Shown: positions 45,422 to 57,162, numbered from the stretch's first letter. The stretch: DNA of 64,000 bases from Adineta vaga (GCA_021613535.1 CP075495.1:1116001-1180000); one strand, 5' to 3'. A program made the numbers and translations. Notes: generated by a model from the letters alone, not told the origin.

Positions 45422-46207
45422 TTTCATTTATTATTGTTAAATAACCATTATGGACAATTACGATAAAATAGACTACAACTTTTATATCTATACATCGTTA
45501 TTGTTCTATCGATTTCATGTTTTCTTTTTCTTATATTTATTGTCGATGTTTGTATTGTGATTATTAATCATAAAGATTGTAAATGTGTTTAATGGAAACT
45601 AATTTGTGATCAGTGGCATATTCAGGAGTTTTAGACAGATAAGAAAACTTTGCTGAAAGTTCATGGGAAATTTGATTTTGCGGCAAATTCAATAGTCTCA
45701 ATGACAAACAGCAGTGTACTGTATCAATGCTAGAGAAATATCTAACTACACAACATTGGATTCTATCGGATCTGCAATAGGTGCCGAAGATCATAATCTA
45801 ATAATCCTGAAAAAAAAGAACACTCGTAAAGTTTGTAGCAATTGACATTTAGCCGATGGAATCCAACGTCTACCCTCCGCCCCCTTGGATACACTACTGT
45901 ATGTGACTTAGTTGATTAGATACAAAGGATGATTTACATTGACTCTGTATATATCATATGTTTATCTATACTTATCATGCGTGTACAAACTCTTGGGAGA
46001 AAAACATATGGTCATGTAAATTGAAACGAATCATGATGGATGTAGTCGAATCTGGGTTTTTTTCTTCATACAATTGAATATTATTCAGTACAAAAAAGAC
46101 TATAATGAGAAAAAAATAGTCATTGATTTTTCATTAAGAAAGAACGTGTGATAAAGATTGTTGAGAATGAATATATGAATTAATACATATCTGAAGAAAG
46201 AAAAAGA
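45422..46207. other. intergenic with a small inverted-repeat element
   Basis: Apart from the TIR element at 45756-45866 I see nothing recognisable. Confidence 0.5.
45756..45866 (+). mobile_element. MITE-like element, copy A (111 bp)
   Basis: Terminal inverted repeats TTGGATTCTATCGG (45756-45769) and CCGATGGAATCCAA (45853-45866) pair with one mismatch. The interior closely matches the reverse complement of 50359-50456, sharing exact runs such as GATCATAATCTAATA and CTCGTAAAGTTTGTAG. No coding capacity. A clear target duplication is not visible. Confidence 0.75.
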
Positions 46208-46621
46208 ATGAAATTGGTACTGATAGTATTATTGTACTTTTTTCTTATTGAAAAAAGTGAAACTCAAAATATTTCATTAAAATTAATCTGTTCAAATGAT
46301 ATTAATTGTGGTTCACCAAATGGTCAATGTATACTAAATGAATGTATATGTACAAAAGGATGGATTATTAATGATCAATCTGGTTGTACATATCAACAAA
46401 AATCAAAATTAACTGCTTTTCTACTTTCATTTTTTCTTGGTTTTTTTGGTATTGATTGGTTCTATTTAAGCGTTTCAAATGTTTTTTATATTATTGCAGG
46501 AATTATTAAATTAATAACATTAGGTGGTTTTGGTATTTGGTGGATTGTTGATTGGATTCGATTATTAGCAAATGGATTTCAAGATGGAAATGGAATATCT
46601 TTACAAGATTGGAATACTTAG
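46208..46621 (+). CDS. TM2-domain membrane protein with EGF-like module
   Basis: Single exon, 137 aa. Signal peptide MKLVLIVLLYFFLIEKSETQ. A six-cysteine EGF-like stretch follows (CSNDINCGSPNGQC..CICTKGW..GC). Then comes a TM2 domain: KLTAFLLSFFLGFFGIDWFYL, a second helix AGIIKLITLGGFGIWWIVDWIRLL with the conserved Asp, and a short cytosolic tail. TM2D proteins are widespread; animal members are linked to Notch signalling and phagocytosis. It is shorter than the vertebrate proteins. Confidence 0.87.
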   Translation: MKLVLIVLLYFFLIEKSETQNISLKLICSNDINCGSPNGQCILNECICTKGWIINDQSGCTYQQKSKLTAFLLSFFLGFFGIDWFYLSVSNVFYIIAGIIKLITLGGFGIWWIVDWIRLLANGFQDGNGISLQDWNT

Positions 46622-46725
46622 AGATTCTTCTCATTGCCTATATGACTTTATTAAAAAGAAAATCTTTTTTTCTATGATCTAAACTAATGAATACATTATT
46701 CTTTAAAACAAAACTTATAATAAAT

Positions 46726-49243
46726 CTAATATCCATGAGGATTTCCACCTTTTCTTATGTCACAATTAGCCCAATATTGTTTTTCTTCGGTACGCCATTC
46801 AATAGCTTGTACAACTGATCCACCATAGGATATACATTTAGTTTTATGTCCACGAATTTTAAGTTCATTTAAAATATCCTAAAATTAATGAATTTATTTC
46901 TTCATATTGATATCAAATAATCTTTTACTTGATCAAATATTTCTTCAAAAAGAATTTTATTTGGAGATAAATGATGATGAATTCTTGGTTGATCAATTGC
47001 TTCTTTAATATTTTTATTAAATAATAAATTAAGTAATGTAACATGTGCAACACTTGTTACAATCTTTGTTCCTCCACTTCCACCGATAACTAATCGAATT
47101 TGACCATCATTATTATTAATAATAATTAAAGGTGTTTGAGATGAAACAGGTCGTTTTCCAGGTTCAATTAAATTTGTTTTTGATGAAGATAAACCATGAT
47201 AATTCGTTTTTTCAGCAATAGAAAAATCATCCATTTGATTATTATAGATAATTCCTGTTTCTTCACCAACAACCAATGAACCAAAACTATAGAAAAACAA
47301 ACTAATATGATATCTTTCAAGATATATGAATTAGTCAAACTATGTATTAATTGTTGATGTAATTGCTACTGCATCTCCATATTCATCAACAATAGATATA
47401 TGAGCAGTTCCTGTAATTGATTTCGATTTCGTATCATTCATTCCATAATAGTCTTCGGAAAATGTTTTTTCATCACTAAAATGTAATTTTATATGTGAAA
47501 AATGAAGGTTTTTTTTAAATTTTTAATTAATGAACTTGATTTTTTGTCTGATTGTATCTGCATAGGATTTCGATAATAAATCATCGATTAACTAAACAAA
47601 GAAAAACGATTTAAAACAAACGAAGTTTTTCTATATAAAAAATGAAATTACATGTTGTAGATTGATTTTTAATGGATCACCTAATTGTGATCGTTTAGCA
47701 AATGCAAATTTGAATGATTCAATTAATCGATGATAAAACAATGCAGCTGTTTCATTTTGATTAAGATCATCTACTTGAAATTGATATCCTTGATACGATA
47801 AAATAATCATTGATAATTAATTTTAGAGAAAAACTAAAAACAAACCGAACATTATATTGAGAATAAGTGCAAGAATAGGACCATTGGATGGTGCTGAACT
47901 TGTAAAAGCTTTTAATGAAGTATTTAAATTAAATGATAATGCTTCTTGAAAATCAAGACCATATTGACGAAGATCATTTTGAGTTAAAATTCCACCTAGC
48001 GATTGAAATTATATTGAGAATATGAAAAAAGAAAATGAACCTTTTCTTTGAATTTCAGAGACAATTTTATCGGCAAGATCACCATTGTAGAATGTTTCAA
48101 TACCTTCCTGAGCAATTTTTTGTAATGTTCGAGCTAATTTAGGTCTTTTCATTAGATCACCTTCTTGATAAAGTTCATTCGTTGTCAAATTCTTAACAAA
48201 AACTTCTCTAAAACAATTTAGATTTATTAAATTCAATTATAAACTAAAACTTAACTTACCGAAGTTGTGTATCATTAAGAATATGTTCTTTATTTTGATT
48301 AATTGCAAAAGCTAATGCACCACTGACTTTAAATCCTCTTTCACATAAACGAATTGTTGGCATGAAAAGTGATGACCATAATACTCCTCCACCGAATTGA
48401 TCATAAGCTTTTCTATATGCTAATAATTCACCTGGTGTTCCAATAGCTAATGGACCTATTTATTATATTTGAGAAATTTTGTTGAGAAAATTCGAAAATA
48501 ATCTTACCGATTAGTGACATATTTTCTCTACCTTGAAACATTGTTCTATTGGATTGTAATGGAGCTGTTTCACGTTCAACAATACTAAATGCTTTTCCAA
48601 GTTTTCTGAAAAATTAAAAAAGAAAAACATCGAAAATTCTTCAATAATTTTTCTAAAAGATAAAAACCTTGAATAGATAAGAAAAATACAACCACCACCA
48701 ATACCCATTGAATGAGCATTTAAAACTCCATTACAAAGAGAAGCTGCAATAGCTGCATCAGCTGCTTTTCCACCTTTTAATAGAATAGATTTACCAATTC
48801 TTGAACATTCTTCATTATCAACAGCTACTGCAGCTCGAGAATATTTTCCTAATTTTGATGAACCAGTTATTGTATATGATTCATGATCTGATCCACAGAT
48901 TTCATTTGAATTTTCTTCGGTTGAATCTATTTTTAAATAGAAGATAATTATTTAGAAAAAAACTAATATCAATATATAAAAACCATTTCCTCTTTTTAAA
49001 CCGAAAAAAAGGCCAATCGTAATACTTGCCACAACAATAAATACAGCAATTAATAATACGAATATAGTTGATCGTTGCCTATGAAGAAAAATAAAATTAT
49101 CATCGATTAGTTTTTTTTTATAAAAGAAAATAATCGTACATAATTATAAGATAAGACAATTTTTATCAAGAAATATTCGTATTGATTGTTTACTAGATAA
49201 ATAAGGAGAAAATAATGAGATTATATCAAAATCACTTTATCAT
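46726..49243 (-). CDS. gamma-glutamyltransferase (type II membrane ectoenzyme)
   Basis: Minus-strand exons: 49243-49236 (tentative), 49078-48984, 48926-48668, 48605-48508, 48455-48260, 48207-48041, 47995-47846, 47788-47652, 47591-47536, 47475-47341, 47286-46929, 46878-46726; 603 aa, every join in phase. One anchor helix (STIFVLLIAVFIVVASITIGLFFG) precedes the ectodomain. Key motifs: AHSMGIGGGCIF, ERETAP, GTPGELLAY, the autocleavage and nucleophile Thr at SITGTAHIS, STINTYFGS, YNNQMDDFS and GGSGGTKI. It transfers or hydrolyses the gamma-glutamyl group of glutathione at the cell surface. The 8-nt first coding exon (MIK) is inferred only from phase and splice sites. Confidence 0.9.
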
Positions 49244-49310
49244 TGAGAACAAGAACGGAAGGAAAGAAAAAACAGATATTCTCTTCTTTTTTCTATTGGA
49301 TTATCGTATT

Positions 49311-49329
49311 TATTATTATTATTATTATT
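49311..49329 (+). repeat. TTA microsatellite
   Basis: About six TTA/ATT units upstream of the gamma-glutamyltransferase gene. Confidence 0.85.
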
Positions 49330-49523
49330 CCATATGACCAAGAATCTTAGTGTCTTTCTTTCTCTCCAAAAATTGTATATGTCTGATAGTAGTAAATATA
49401 AACCATCCTTATAGAAATAAGTTTATTGAGTTTCTATTCGGGAAAATATAGAAGTATGATAACGTTTGTTTGCGAATATCTCTGAAAAAAAACCGTCCAT
49501 TGCGTTTCAATTGATTAATGATG

Positions 49524-50674
49524 TCAATGTCCGTGATGGTTTCGTCCTCGATGATTTGGTAAAACTAATTGACGTATAGTTGGTATGCCATGATGCTGTC
49601 GACGTATTATTTTTTTAATTGTCCATAAACCATCTGCAGAATTCACAAGACGATGATTAGATAAATAATGATATGGCATATAAAAATATCCTTCATCACC
49701 CTTTTGAAAAAACAAAAAATCTATTAAATTAAATCTATTATATAAATATATAATTAACTCACCCAATCTTCTCCCCAAGAATTTCTTGCATAGAAATGTT
49801 TTGTACGTCTATCATAACCAATTATAACAACACTATGAAAACGAGTTTTATCAATTAAACCAGTTCGAATATCAGGCATTCTTGAATGAGTACTATTGGG
49901 ATGAAAAGATATGCCTGCTTCTTCTAATAGAATAATATCAATAATAACGGGTAGTTGATTATGTAAACATGTTTCAATCGCTTCTATTGTGCAAGGAATT
50001 CTTAATGGAATTACAGTCCATTCACGTGCTTTTGCATATGCTTCATTTGATGGTTTTACATTGACGTTTTCTGCTATATACGGCCAAGTTCTCTCCTTAC
50101 AACATCCATATTTTTGTAAGCCTAAAGCAATCGCTCGTTGTACAACTCCACCATCAGTAATATGTCCAGTTCTTTCATTCATTCTTCTTCCATTATAGTA
50201 AATAAATAAACGAGAAACATCAATATGAACACCATGTAAACGTTTTATTAAATATTCACAAACACCAGCAAATGCATTTGCACAACTGAAGTAACAAAAA
50301 AGAGTAATTTATCATATGAGCAATTCGTTTTCTCAATCTAGTAGTGTCAAACTTGAAAGTTGGATTCCGTCGGCAAAATGTCAATTACTACAAACTTTAC
50401 GAGCGTTCCTTTTTGGGAGTATTAGATTATGATCCTCAACACCTGTCGGATCCAACATCGAATTGATTGATTTGGGGAACCTTTGATTTGCAATAAAGTA
50501 CACTTACCATGCATTTATATCCAATTGTTGTTCAACAGGTGTCATCCAAGGACGTAAATTAACAGAAGATGATAACTGTTCTCGTGGAAATGATATTGGT
50601 CGCATTATATGATTGTGTTCATCTCTACGTTTGTTTGATTCGATACGACGATGACGATTTGGTTTGAGAAGCAT
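49524..50674 (-). CDS. papain-fold C1 cysteine peptidase, paralog 2
   Basis: Three exons: 50674-50508, 50285-49763, 49700-49524, giving 288 aa. It shares with the gene at 5075-6335 the fold, the VNLRPWMTPVEQQ lead-in and the first intron position, which splits the active-site cysteine codon (TG|T, Cys56). The active site reads NACCANAF: a second Cys follows the nucleophile. The catalytic His is in FHSVVIIGYD and Asn in RNSWGEDW. The two extra introns of paralog 1 (around the 20-nt exon and before the His) are absent. The C-terminus is His/Arg-rich. No signal peptide. Intron 1 (222 nt) contains an inverted-repeat element. Confidence 0.86.
50359..50456 (-). mobile_element. MITE-like element, copy B (98 bp), inside a peptidase intron
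   Basis: Ends GTTGGATTCCGTCGG (50359-50373) and CCTGTCGGATCCAAC (50442-50456) form imperfect terminal inverted repeats. The interior matches copy A at 45756 in the opposite orientation, with about a dozen bases missing near one end. It lies wholly within the first intron of the C1 peptidase. Confidence 0.75.
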
Positions 50675-51339
50675 TCTGATGACTTTGTTGAAAACGGAAG
50701 TATGTGTCGCTATTTAAGTATTCATTTGAAGGGTGTTATATATTAAGGTAATTATTAGCGAAATAAAACCCATAAGATAGGTTGTTTTTGAAAAAACTCG
50801 AACGAAACGTGGTTTGTTCGAAGATGAAAAGTAATATACAGGTAGATAAAAAAAAACGAAAAACAATCATTGATTTCGTACGGTTATCGTCATTTAAGGA
50901 AATAGAACAAGAAAAATGAAGGATGACTTTATGTCAATTTCTAATAAAATATTCATCTACCGATCGTTTTTTTTTAGTAAGAGAAAATTCTTTATTGTCG
51001 ACGAAATATATATATTTATTTATTTATTTGATTAAAATGTGTTCAAGAGATAATTAATTAATCACTTCGAATGATTGCGGTCGATTTAAGAAGAGTTGAG
51101 AAATAAAGAAGAAAAGGTAATGAATCTGACACACACACGACTACAGGGAGGAAACAAAAAGCAAGAGAAGAAGAAAAAAAAACAAATTTACACTGTTAAA
51201 CAGGTTCTCAATATAATCATCTGACACACACTGTTTTTCTTTTGAAATTTCTTAGTGAGCACCAACGACTAGGACAAGATTACAACTGACAAAACACAAG
51301 AAGTAAAAATCATGTTCTATCTGCGAAAAAAAACAAAAA
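50675..51339. other. intergenic, nothing recognised
   Basis: AT-rich with TTTA and purine-rich runs. No gene seen. Confidence 0.5.
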
Positions 51340-52527
51340 CTAATTTGAATCTTCGAATATAAATAAATCCAATGATTCTTCTTCATCTTGATCAACTAAT
51401 ATACAAGATAATGACGAATCTGATGATGAACATGATGCACTTTTGCTAGTTTTTCCATTAATATCATTGATAGATTTTGGTGTACAAGGAACAACACAAA
51501 ATAATAATACAAGAATATCATCACGTTTTATTCGAGCTAAAAGACAATTATATTCAAATATTTGATTTGTTCAATTCAAATTAAATTTACCATGACACGC
51601 TGATTGAACAAGAATTTGACAAATATTCTGCAATGATTCCACTGAGATTTGATCATCCTATTATGAAAGAATGAAACTATATATATATATTTTAGATTGA
51701 ATTTTAAAATTCAACTTACTAAATGATTATTTATAATTTGAACAATAAAATCTTCATAAAGATTATCAAAAAGTCCATCTGATGCAATTAATAATAAATC
51801 ACCTATTTCTAAATTATGTTCAATATATTCTCCATCACTTGGTCTTAAAATCATTTTAAAATTTTATAGAAATTCAACTAAAATTTCTTAACATACTTAT
51901 CATGATAAAGTCTCGTTGTATTTGATGAAAAGATTTGTGTCGTTGGAAAAGATGATAATTGAAATGGTGATGAACCACGATGATATTGTGGATTTGAACG
52001 AATAATTAATTTATTTTGTCGAATTAACATAAAACCACTATCACCAATATTGAGTGAACGAAGATATGAACAACGTTTATCAATTGACAATAAACAAAGT
52101 GTAGCACTACCAAATATCGAACGTTTTTCTACGCAACGTATAGCACGATGAACAAGACCACGCATAGATGATGAACCAATAATTCGTTCAGTTTCATCAG
52201 CACATGAACTTATTAATGTATGAGCAAATTTGTACGGATCAAGACCATGATGACGATTTCCACTGACTCCATCTGCTAAACCTTAAATTTGTTTTCAAAA
52301 TAGAAGAAGAATAAAAACAAAATTCGCTTTTAATTATGAATATTACCAATAAGAATATGATCATCGGATTGTTTAACAAATGCTACATCATCACCATATG
52401 GTCCAGATAGAAGAATAGATTCTTCTTCTAATTTTGATTGATCACAATTTATTTTATTTGTATCTTGTTTAGATATTCCATTCCAAGAACATTTCAATCC
52501 AATATATACAGATGAACTTTCCAACAT
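51340..52527 (-). CDS. PP2C-type phosphatase (PPTC7/SpoIIE-like)
   Basis: Five exons: 52527-52347, 52281-51897, 51843-51720, 51657-51591, 51536-51340, giving 317 aa. Metal-binding signatures of the PPM fold: GDDVAFV (in place of EDA), ADGVSGNRHHG, LNIGDSGFMLIR and ASDGLFDNL. GSATLCLLSID and the loop order match PPTC7, a mitochondrial-associated PP2C in animals, although no clear mitochondrial leader is visible. The acidic Ser-rich C-terminus is unique. Divergent from the gene at 52796 with 268 bp between start codons. Confidence 0.85.
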
Positions 52528-52795
52528 TGAATCTTTATTTATTAGACAAATAAAACATTTCTCAGTCTCAACATCTTTTATTTATATTGATATGTTTTTT
52601 TCTCACATATCCAATCAGATCTATTGGATATTTATTCACAGATGTCTCTGTTGTTCGACTAAAAACAAAAATATCGAAACTAACTTCCGATAATAACAAA
52701 TAGAGATTACTCGATAGTAGACTCATTATAGTCGAATGTTGACTAACATATGATTTCGATTGTCTTTTGTTAAGTAACATCTTTTTTGGAGAGTA

Positions 52796-53365
52796 ATGGA
52801 CTGGTGGTTTTATTCACTATGGGATATTCTTCCTGTACCAATTCTTCTTGGAATGTTCATATGGACTTTTTCAATGTGTCTTTTTTCTGTATTTTTACTT
52901 GTGATCGTTATTCTACTCCATCAACGGTTTGTCTCTTTTGCTTTTTTTCTTGAAAAAAATATCTATTTGAAAAATAATTTCAGTGCTACACCACCAATAG
53001 CTGAATTAATTTCTATGAAAAAAGATCAATCAATTGATGAAACAATTCCAAAAGGAGGATTCAGTTGTGATAGTTTATCATTGATATCACTTCAAACAAC
53101 ACAAAATGATAATGAAGATCCAATAAGTTCATTTTATTTACGTAATTGTCAATGTACAAAAGAAAATGAAAAAATGCATTCATTACCATCAATTAAATTA
53201 CGTCCAATAATAGATCAAGAAAAACAAATGAATACTTTACCAACACAATTATCAACACGACGTTCAATAATACGAGATTTAACTTTGGTATCCAATTCAT
53301 TTATGGATAAAAAAACTCATCATTCAATTGATTCACTTTTCTCGAAAGACTCTCTTATCGAATGA
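52796..53365 (+). CDS. single-pass membrane protein, unknown family
   Basis: Open for 190 codons. An internal 57-nt segment (52927-52983) has perfect GT-AG ends, is a multiple of three and reads Phe-rich, so it is probably an intron; splicing gives HQRATPPI and 170 aa. Residues about 13-43 are a long hydrophobic helix (ILLGMFIWTFSMCLFSVFLLVIVILL). The rest is a hydrophilic Ser/Thr/Gln-rich cytosolic tail with two close Cys (NCQC). I do not recognise it. Confidence 0.6.
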   Translation: MDWWFYSLWDILPVPILLGMFIWTFSMCLFSVFLLVIVILLHQRFVSFAFFLEKNIYLKNNFSATPPIAELISMKKDQSIDETIPKGGFSCDSLSLISLQTTQNDNEDPISSFYLRNCQCTKENEKMHSLPSIKLRPIIDQEKQMNTLPTQLSTRRSIIRDLTLVSNSFMDKKTHHSIDSLFSKDSLIE

Positions 53366-53530
53366 TTTATTTTGCTTCTATTTCATCATATAGATTTTCT
53401 TATTAGATAGAATAGGAATAGGTTTTTTTTTATTTTGAAAAAATCATTTAGGAAAGAAAAATGCTTGTTTGTCGAAAAGATAATTGTCTTTAAAAGAAGG
53501 AAATGTCTTGTTTTGTTTTTTAATTTCATT

Positions 53531-54139
53531 TTAAAAAAGAAGTCTCATTAATCCATTGAGACCATTACCCCAATGGAAACATGTGTATAATGCCATTGAC
53601 CATAATGTTAAAAGAGCTGCATCAAGAGTTAACGCTCCATAAAGACGACCTTTTGAACCTGCTCGACGATAACCTTGTGAATAGATTTCACGTCCAACTA
53701 TATAGACAAGTCCTGTTAAAAATGCAATACGTGTATAGGAGAGACCAGCTATTAATAATGGCACAATGACAGCAAAACCACCCTAAATATATGTATTAAA
53801 GAGATATTTTTGAGTTAAATAAAAAGTAAATCTTACTTCAAGATAATTCATATGCGCACGTCGATAATTATTAAAAGTAAACCATTCTTCATCAGTCAAC
53901 TTGTCAGCTAATCGACCTTGTCCATCATCAGGATAACCACCATCAGGTTTCATTACTCCTGCTAATTGTTTGTATTGAGGAAAATGTCTTTCATAAAATT
54001 CTTTTGAAAAATATCGTTTTCGTACTGAAGCCATCATCATTCCAGTAACTATCATATGAATACATATGACTACGACTTCCAATAATATCCATGCGTATCC
54101 TTCGGCAAGAACGATTTTTGTTTCAGTAATAGGAGCCAT
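53531..54139 (-). CDS. MAPEG-family membrane protein (MGST3-like)
   Basis: Two exons: 54139-53837 and 53782-53531, giving 184 aa. Four membrane helices. The MAPEG core reads RRAHMNYLE at the end of helix 1's loop, then TRIAFLTGLVYIVGREIYSQGY, matching microsomal glutathione S-transferase 3. The cytosolic loop between helix 1 and RRAHMN is longer than in vertebrate MGST3 and carries an unusual segment (YFSKEFYERHFPQYKQLAGV). Likely a glutathione transferase/peroxidase of the endoplasmic reticulum. Confidence 0.83.
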
Positions 54140-54210
54140 CTAGAAATAAAAATAAAGATAGATCATTTTTAAACTATTGCTTGAACGAAAGAATGTTCTG
54201 AAATATAAGT

Positions 54211-54767
54211 TTATTTCTGATGAAATTCATGGAAAATTGTTAAAAGTTTTGATCGAAATTGTTGATCAATTGGATGCGGACGATGAGTTATTCTATTAAC
54301 GAAAACATGAGTGAATCCACCAACAGCAGCAGCTTTTGTAGTTTGATTATTAGCAAATATTCCAACTTGATAATCAACTGATGATTTTCCGATCTTTTTT
54401 ATCAATAAACCAGCTGATATTATTGATGGATAAGATGTCGGAGAATAATATTCACAATATGAAGAAACTACAAAACCAATTGATGAAGATTGTAATGGTT
54501 GTAATGAACATTTTTCAATTAAATATTTATTAACAATCGTATCGATCCATTCACCATACACCACATTATTCACATGTCCATAAATATCATTGTCACGCCA
54601 TCTAATTTAATTTTAAGTTTTGTTTATCTATACAAAACAACTTACCTTGTTTGAATATCAATAAAATATTTGTATAATGAACGATCTCGATATTCAGATA
54701 ATGATGAAAGACTTTTTTCACGTTTTAATATTTGAAAACATGGACGAACTACTCGACATAGCGACAT
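54211..54767 (-). CDS. hotdog-fold acyl-CoA thioesterase
   Basis: Two exons: 54767-54646 and 54601-54211, giving 170 aa. The 4-hydroxybenzoyl-CoA thioesterase signature spans the exon join: RWRDNDIYGHVNNVVYGEWIDT, with the Asp/His-Asn positions conserved. After that the beta strands of the fold follow (GFVVSSYCEYYSP, SVDYQVGIF, AVGGFTHVFV). The first 40 residues are basic and could be a mitochondrial presequence (MSLCRVVRPCFQILKREKS). It lies just downstream of the MAPEG gene on the genome, same strand, which is transcribed after it with about 70 bp between. Confidence 0.84.
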
Positions 54768-55358
54768 TTTGAAAAACACATAAATATTATTCTTATCTAT
54801 CATTTTCTAACTGTTCCATTAGGGTCCATTTATCCAATGAATATTTACTTTGTGAATTATGAATAAAAATACATTTTAATAGATTTTATATAGATGTCGC
54901 TAGCATCATCTCAGAAGCTTTAGAGTTTACATAGAAGATGTGGCACTTAAAGGATAAAAGTTTGAAATCACCATATCTCCCCATATAGACTTTTATATAA
55001 TGACAGTTAGAATATGTCGATAATTAATTTATCTCATGAGCTTAAATATAGCCATCGGTTACAAATAAACCAAAAAGAGTCAAAATAATATAGTGATTTC
55101 AATTTAATTGTGTAGTTATAATTAAATAATACCCAGATATATATATATTGTAAACTTCATCGGATAAGTTATTTGTATCGTGCTCATAGAAATTGTGATG
55201 TCTCGTATTTGTACTAACAGCTCTGTTCAATTGACTGATGTCAATTTTTTAATTAGTATATGAGTATTATAATAAATATATTTAAAGAAAAAGAAGTAGT
55301 TCTGACTATCAATAAACATTATAAAATAAATCGGTTACAAACGAACAAAACTGAATGT
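54768..55358. other. intergenic, nothing recognised
   Basis: AT-rich, no open frames of note. Confidence 0.5.
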
Positions 55359-56333
55359 TTAGTTTTTAATATTCATCTTTGCATTCTTGACATTAATAAC
55401 TATTGAAAAATGTTGAACTTGATTTGTTTTAATTGGATATATTTTTCTGTAGAAAAGAAAACTATTAGCTTCTTTTCGGAATGTTTTCGACGAAATATAA
55501 AAAACGAAAAATTGACAGGAAAATGCCATGTAGAAGATTAATGTAAAGATATTTGTTAAAATACTTTCAATAAATTTTTGATCAATAGATTTAATTATGG
55601 TTGTTGTAAATGTAGAATATAATGTAAATGTAATATAAGGTAAAGTTGAAAAAAGAATACATGGAATTTGTATAAGCATCATTTTTGTTAATCGTTTTTG
55701 AATTAATTGACGTTGTTGTCCTTGACGTAATCGATTTGTATTTCTATATGTTAATATACCTGTTATTGTTAAAATTGTTGTTGGAAATATACCAAGATAG
55801 AAAAGAAGTGCAACATATATTCGATAATTCGCATATTCTTTATTTGGTAAAAGTGAACAGGAGATTAGACCTGTACTTGAACTTTCAATTAATTCGGCAT
55901 AAACTAAATAAGGAATAGAATGACCAAACCAAAAAAGAATGGTTAAACAAACAGATAATTTTGCTAAAGATAATCGACTGAATCGACGATATTTTTCTTG
56001 TCTACAACTTGCAAAAAATCGATCCAAACTTGCTAGACAAACACATGTTAATGAGATTAGAAAACTTGCTTGAGTGAAAGCAATACGTGTTTTACACCAA
56101 ATAACATTTGTTGTTGACCAATCGAGTTCAAAACCGACGCTAAGAATTCGCGTAAATAAACCATAAAATAATACAATACAATTAACAATGGATGAAGACA
56201 AAAATATAAATACACATGGATTTTTTCGTGTTCGCCATAGTGAAAGAAAATTAAGTAGATTACCTATTGTACCAACAATAAATATTGGTAAACCACCATA
56301 GAGTGTGATGGAACGTATTAAATAAGAAGACAT
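55359..56333 (-). CDS. rhodopsin-like GPCR (lineage-type), 324 aa
   Basis: Single exon, seven helices. Helix 1 has GTIGNLLNFLSLW, the pre-helix-3 Cys is in WCKTRIAFTQ, helix 3 ends CLASLDRFFASC (DRF, nearest to a classical DRY of the three), and helix 7 ends FFVFYISSKTFRKEA. The decayed copy at 28420 carries the same ASIDRF signature, so this is the closest intact relative in the window. Ligand unknown. Confidence 0.85.
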   Translation of the reverse strand: MSSYLIRSITLYGGLPIFIVGTIGNLLNFLSLWRTRKNPCVFIFLSSSIVNCIVLFYGLFTRILSVGFELDWSTTNVIWCKTRIAFTQASFLISLTCVCLASLDRFFASCRQEKYRRFSRLSLAKLSVCLTILFWFGHSIPYLVYAELIESSSTGLISCSLLPNKEYANYRIYVALLFYLGIFPTTILTITGILTYRNTNRLRQGQQRQLIQKRLTKMMLIQIPCILFSTLPYITFTLYSTFTTTIIKSIDQKFIESILTNIFTLIFYMAFSCQFFVFYISSKTFRKEANSFLFYRKIYPIKTNQVQHFSIVINVKNAKMNIKN

Positions 56334-57162
56334 TTTTTTTAGATAATTTATTCTGAAATTTAGAAAACGACAATAATATTACTTTCATTTTCTTGTCAGG
56401 ACTTCATATACTTATATAAATACAGTCTTTATCAATCCTTCAGGGATTGTCTCATCAAAATAATAAAACCAGAAAAAGTTGATTATAAAACTATATAATG
56501 ATACGAATATTCTAGTAGTACAAAAGTTACGTAGATGTTAAAAAGAAACTAATATAATAACTGCGATGTATAATTTTTAATTTCTTAAAATACTTTGATT
56601 CATCGTGGTATAGGATACTTAATTCTATGATCGTCATGATTACATAGAAGAGTATGAGACCCTGTAATTATATCACGCGCAAAAGTGGGCCATATGCTGA
56701 GAAGTCATTTAGCATGTGCTCAGATTTTATATTGTTAACATTATCGGTATTGTTTATCATGCACGATATTCGAAAGAGTTCATGCAAATAATTGTTGTGC
56801 GTAGTAAAAAGTAGTTTCGTGGAAAGCATTCGATGATGCAAAATTCAGAAATTCATAGGAAAAAGTAGTAAAAATTTGAATTTTGTGTGTATGTTATTTA
56901 TGTATGTAATAATTGACTGTTAAATATTTGAATTTGAGTTAAAATAATAATATTTTATGGTGATTATATTAATCGTCATTCGGTGACATCTGGAACGAAT
57001 CTGTTTAAATGGAGAAATAGTCTTCTATACATAAACAAAAGCAACAGAAAAACAAAACCATATACGATTACTTCTACTATATTGTATCACATGTTTTCGA
57101 GTACAAATCAATGTCGATAGAGTGCAAATAAAATGAATTTATTCTATTTGTAGATATTTCAA
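56334..57162. other. intergenic, nothing recognised
   Basis: AT-rich; the first exon of the debranching-enzyme gene may have its promoter here. Confidence 0.5.

Noticed and set aside
45422-45600. Extra membrane-like exon after the GPCR at 44360
   Set aside because: The receptor already has seven helices and a tail stop at 45419-45421; the hydrophobic stretch beyond is interrupted by stops.
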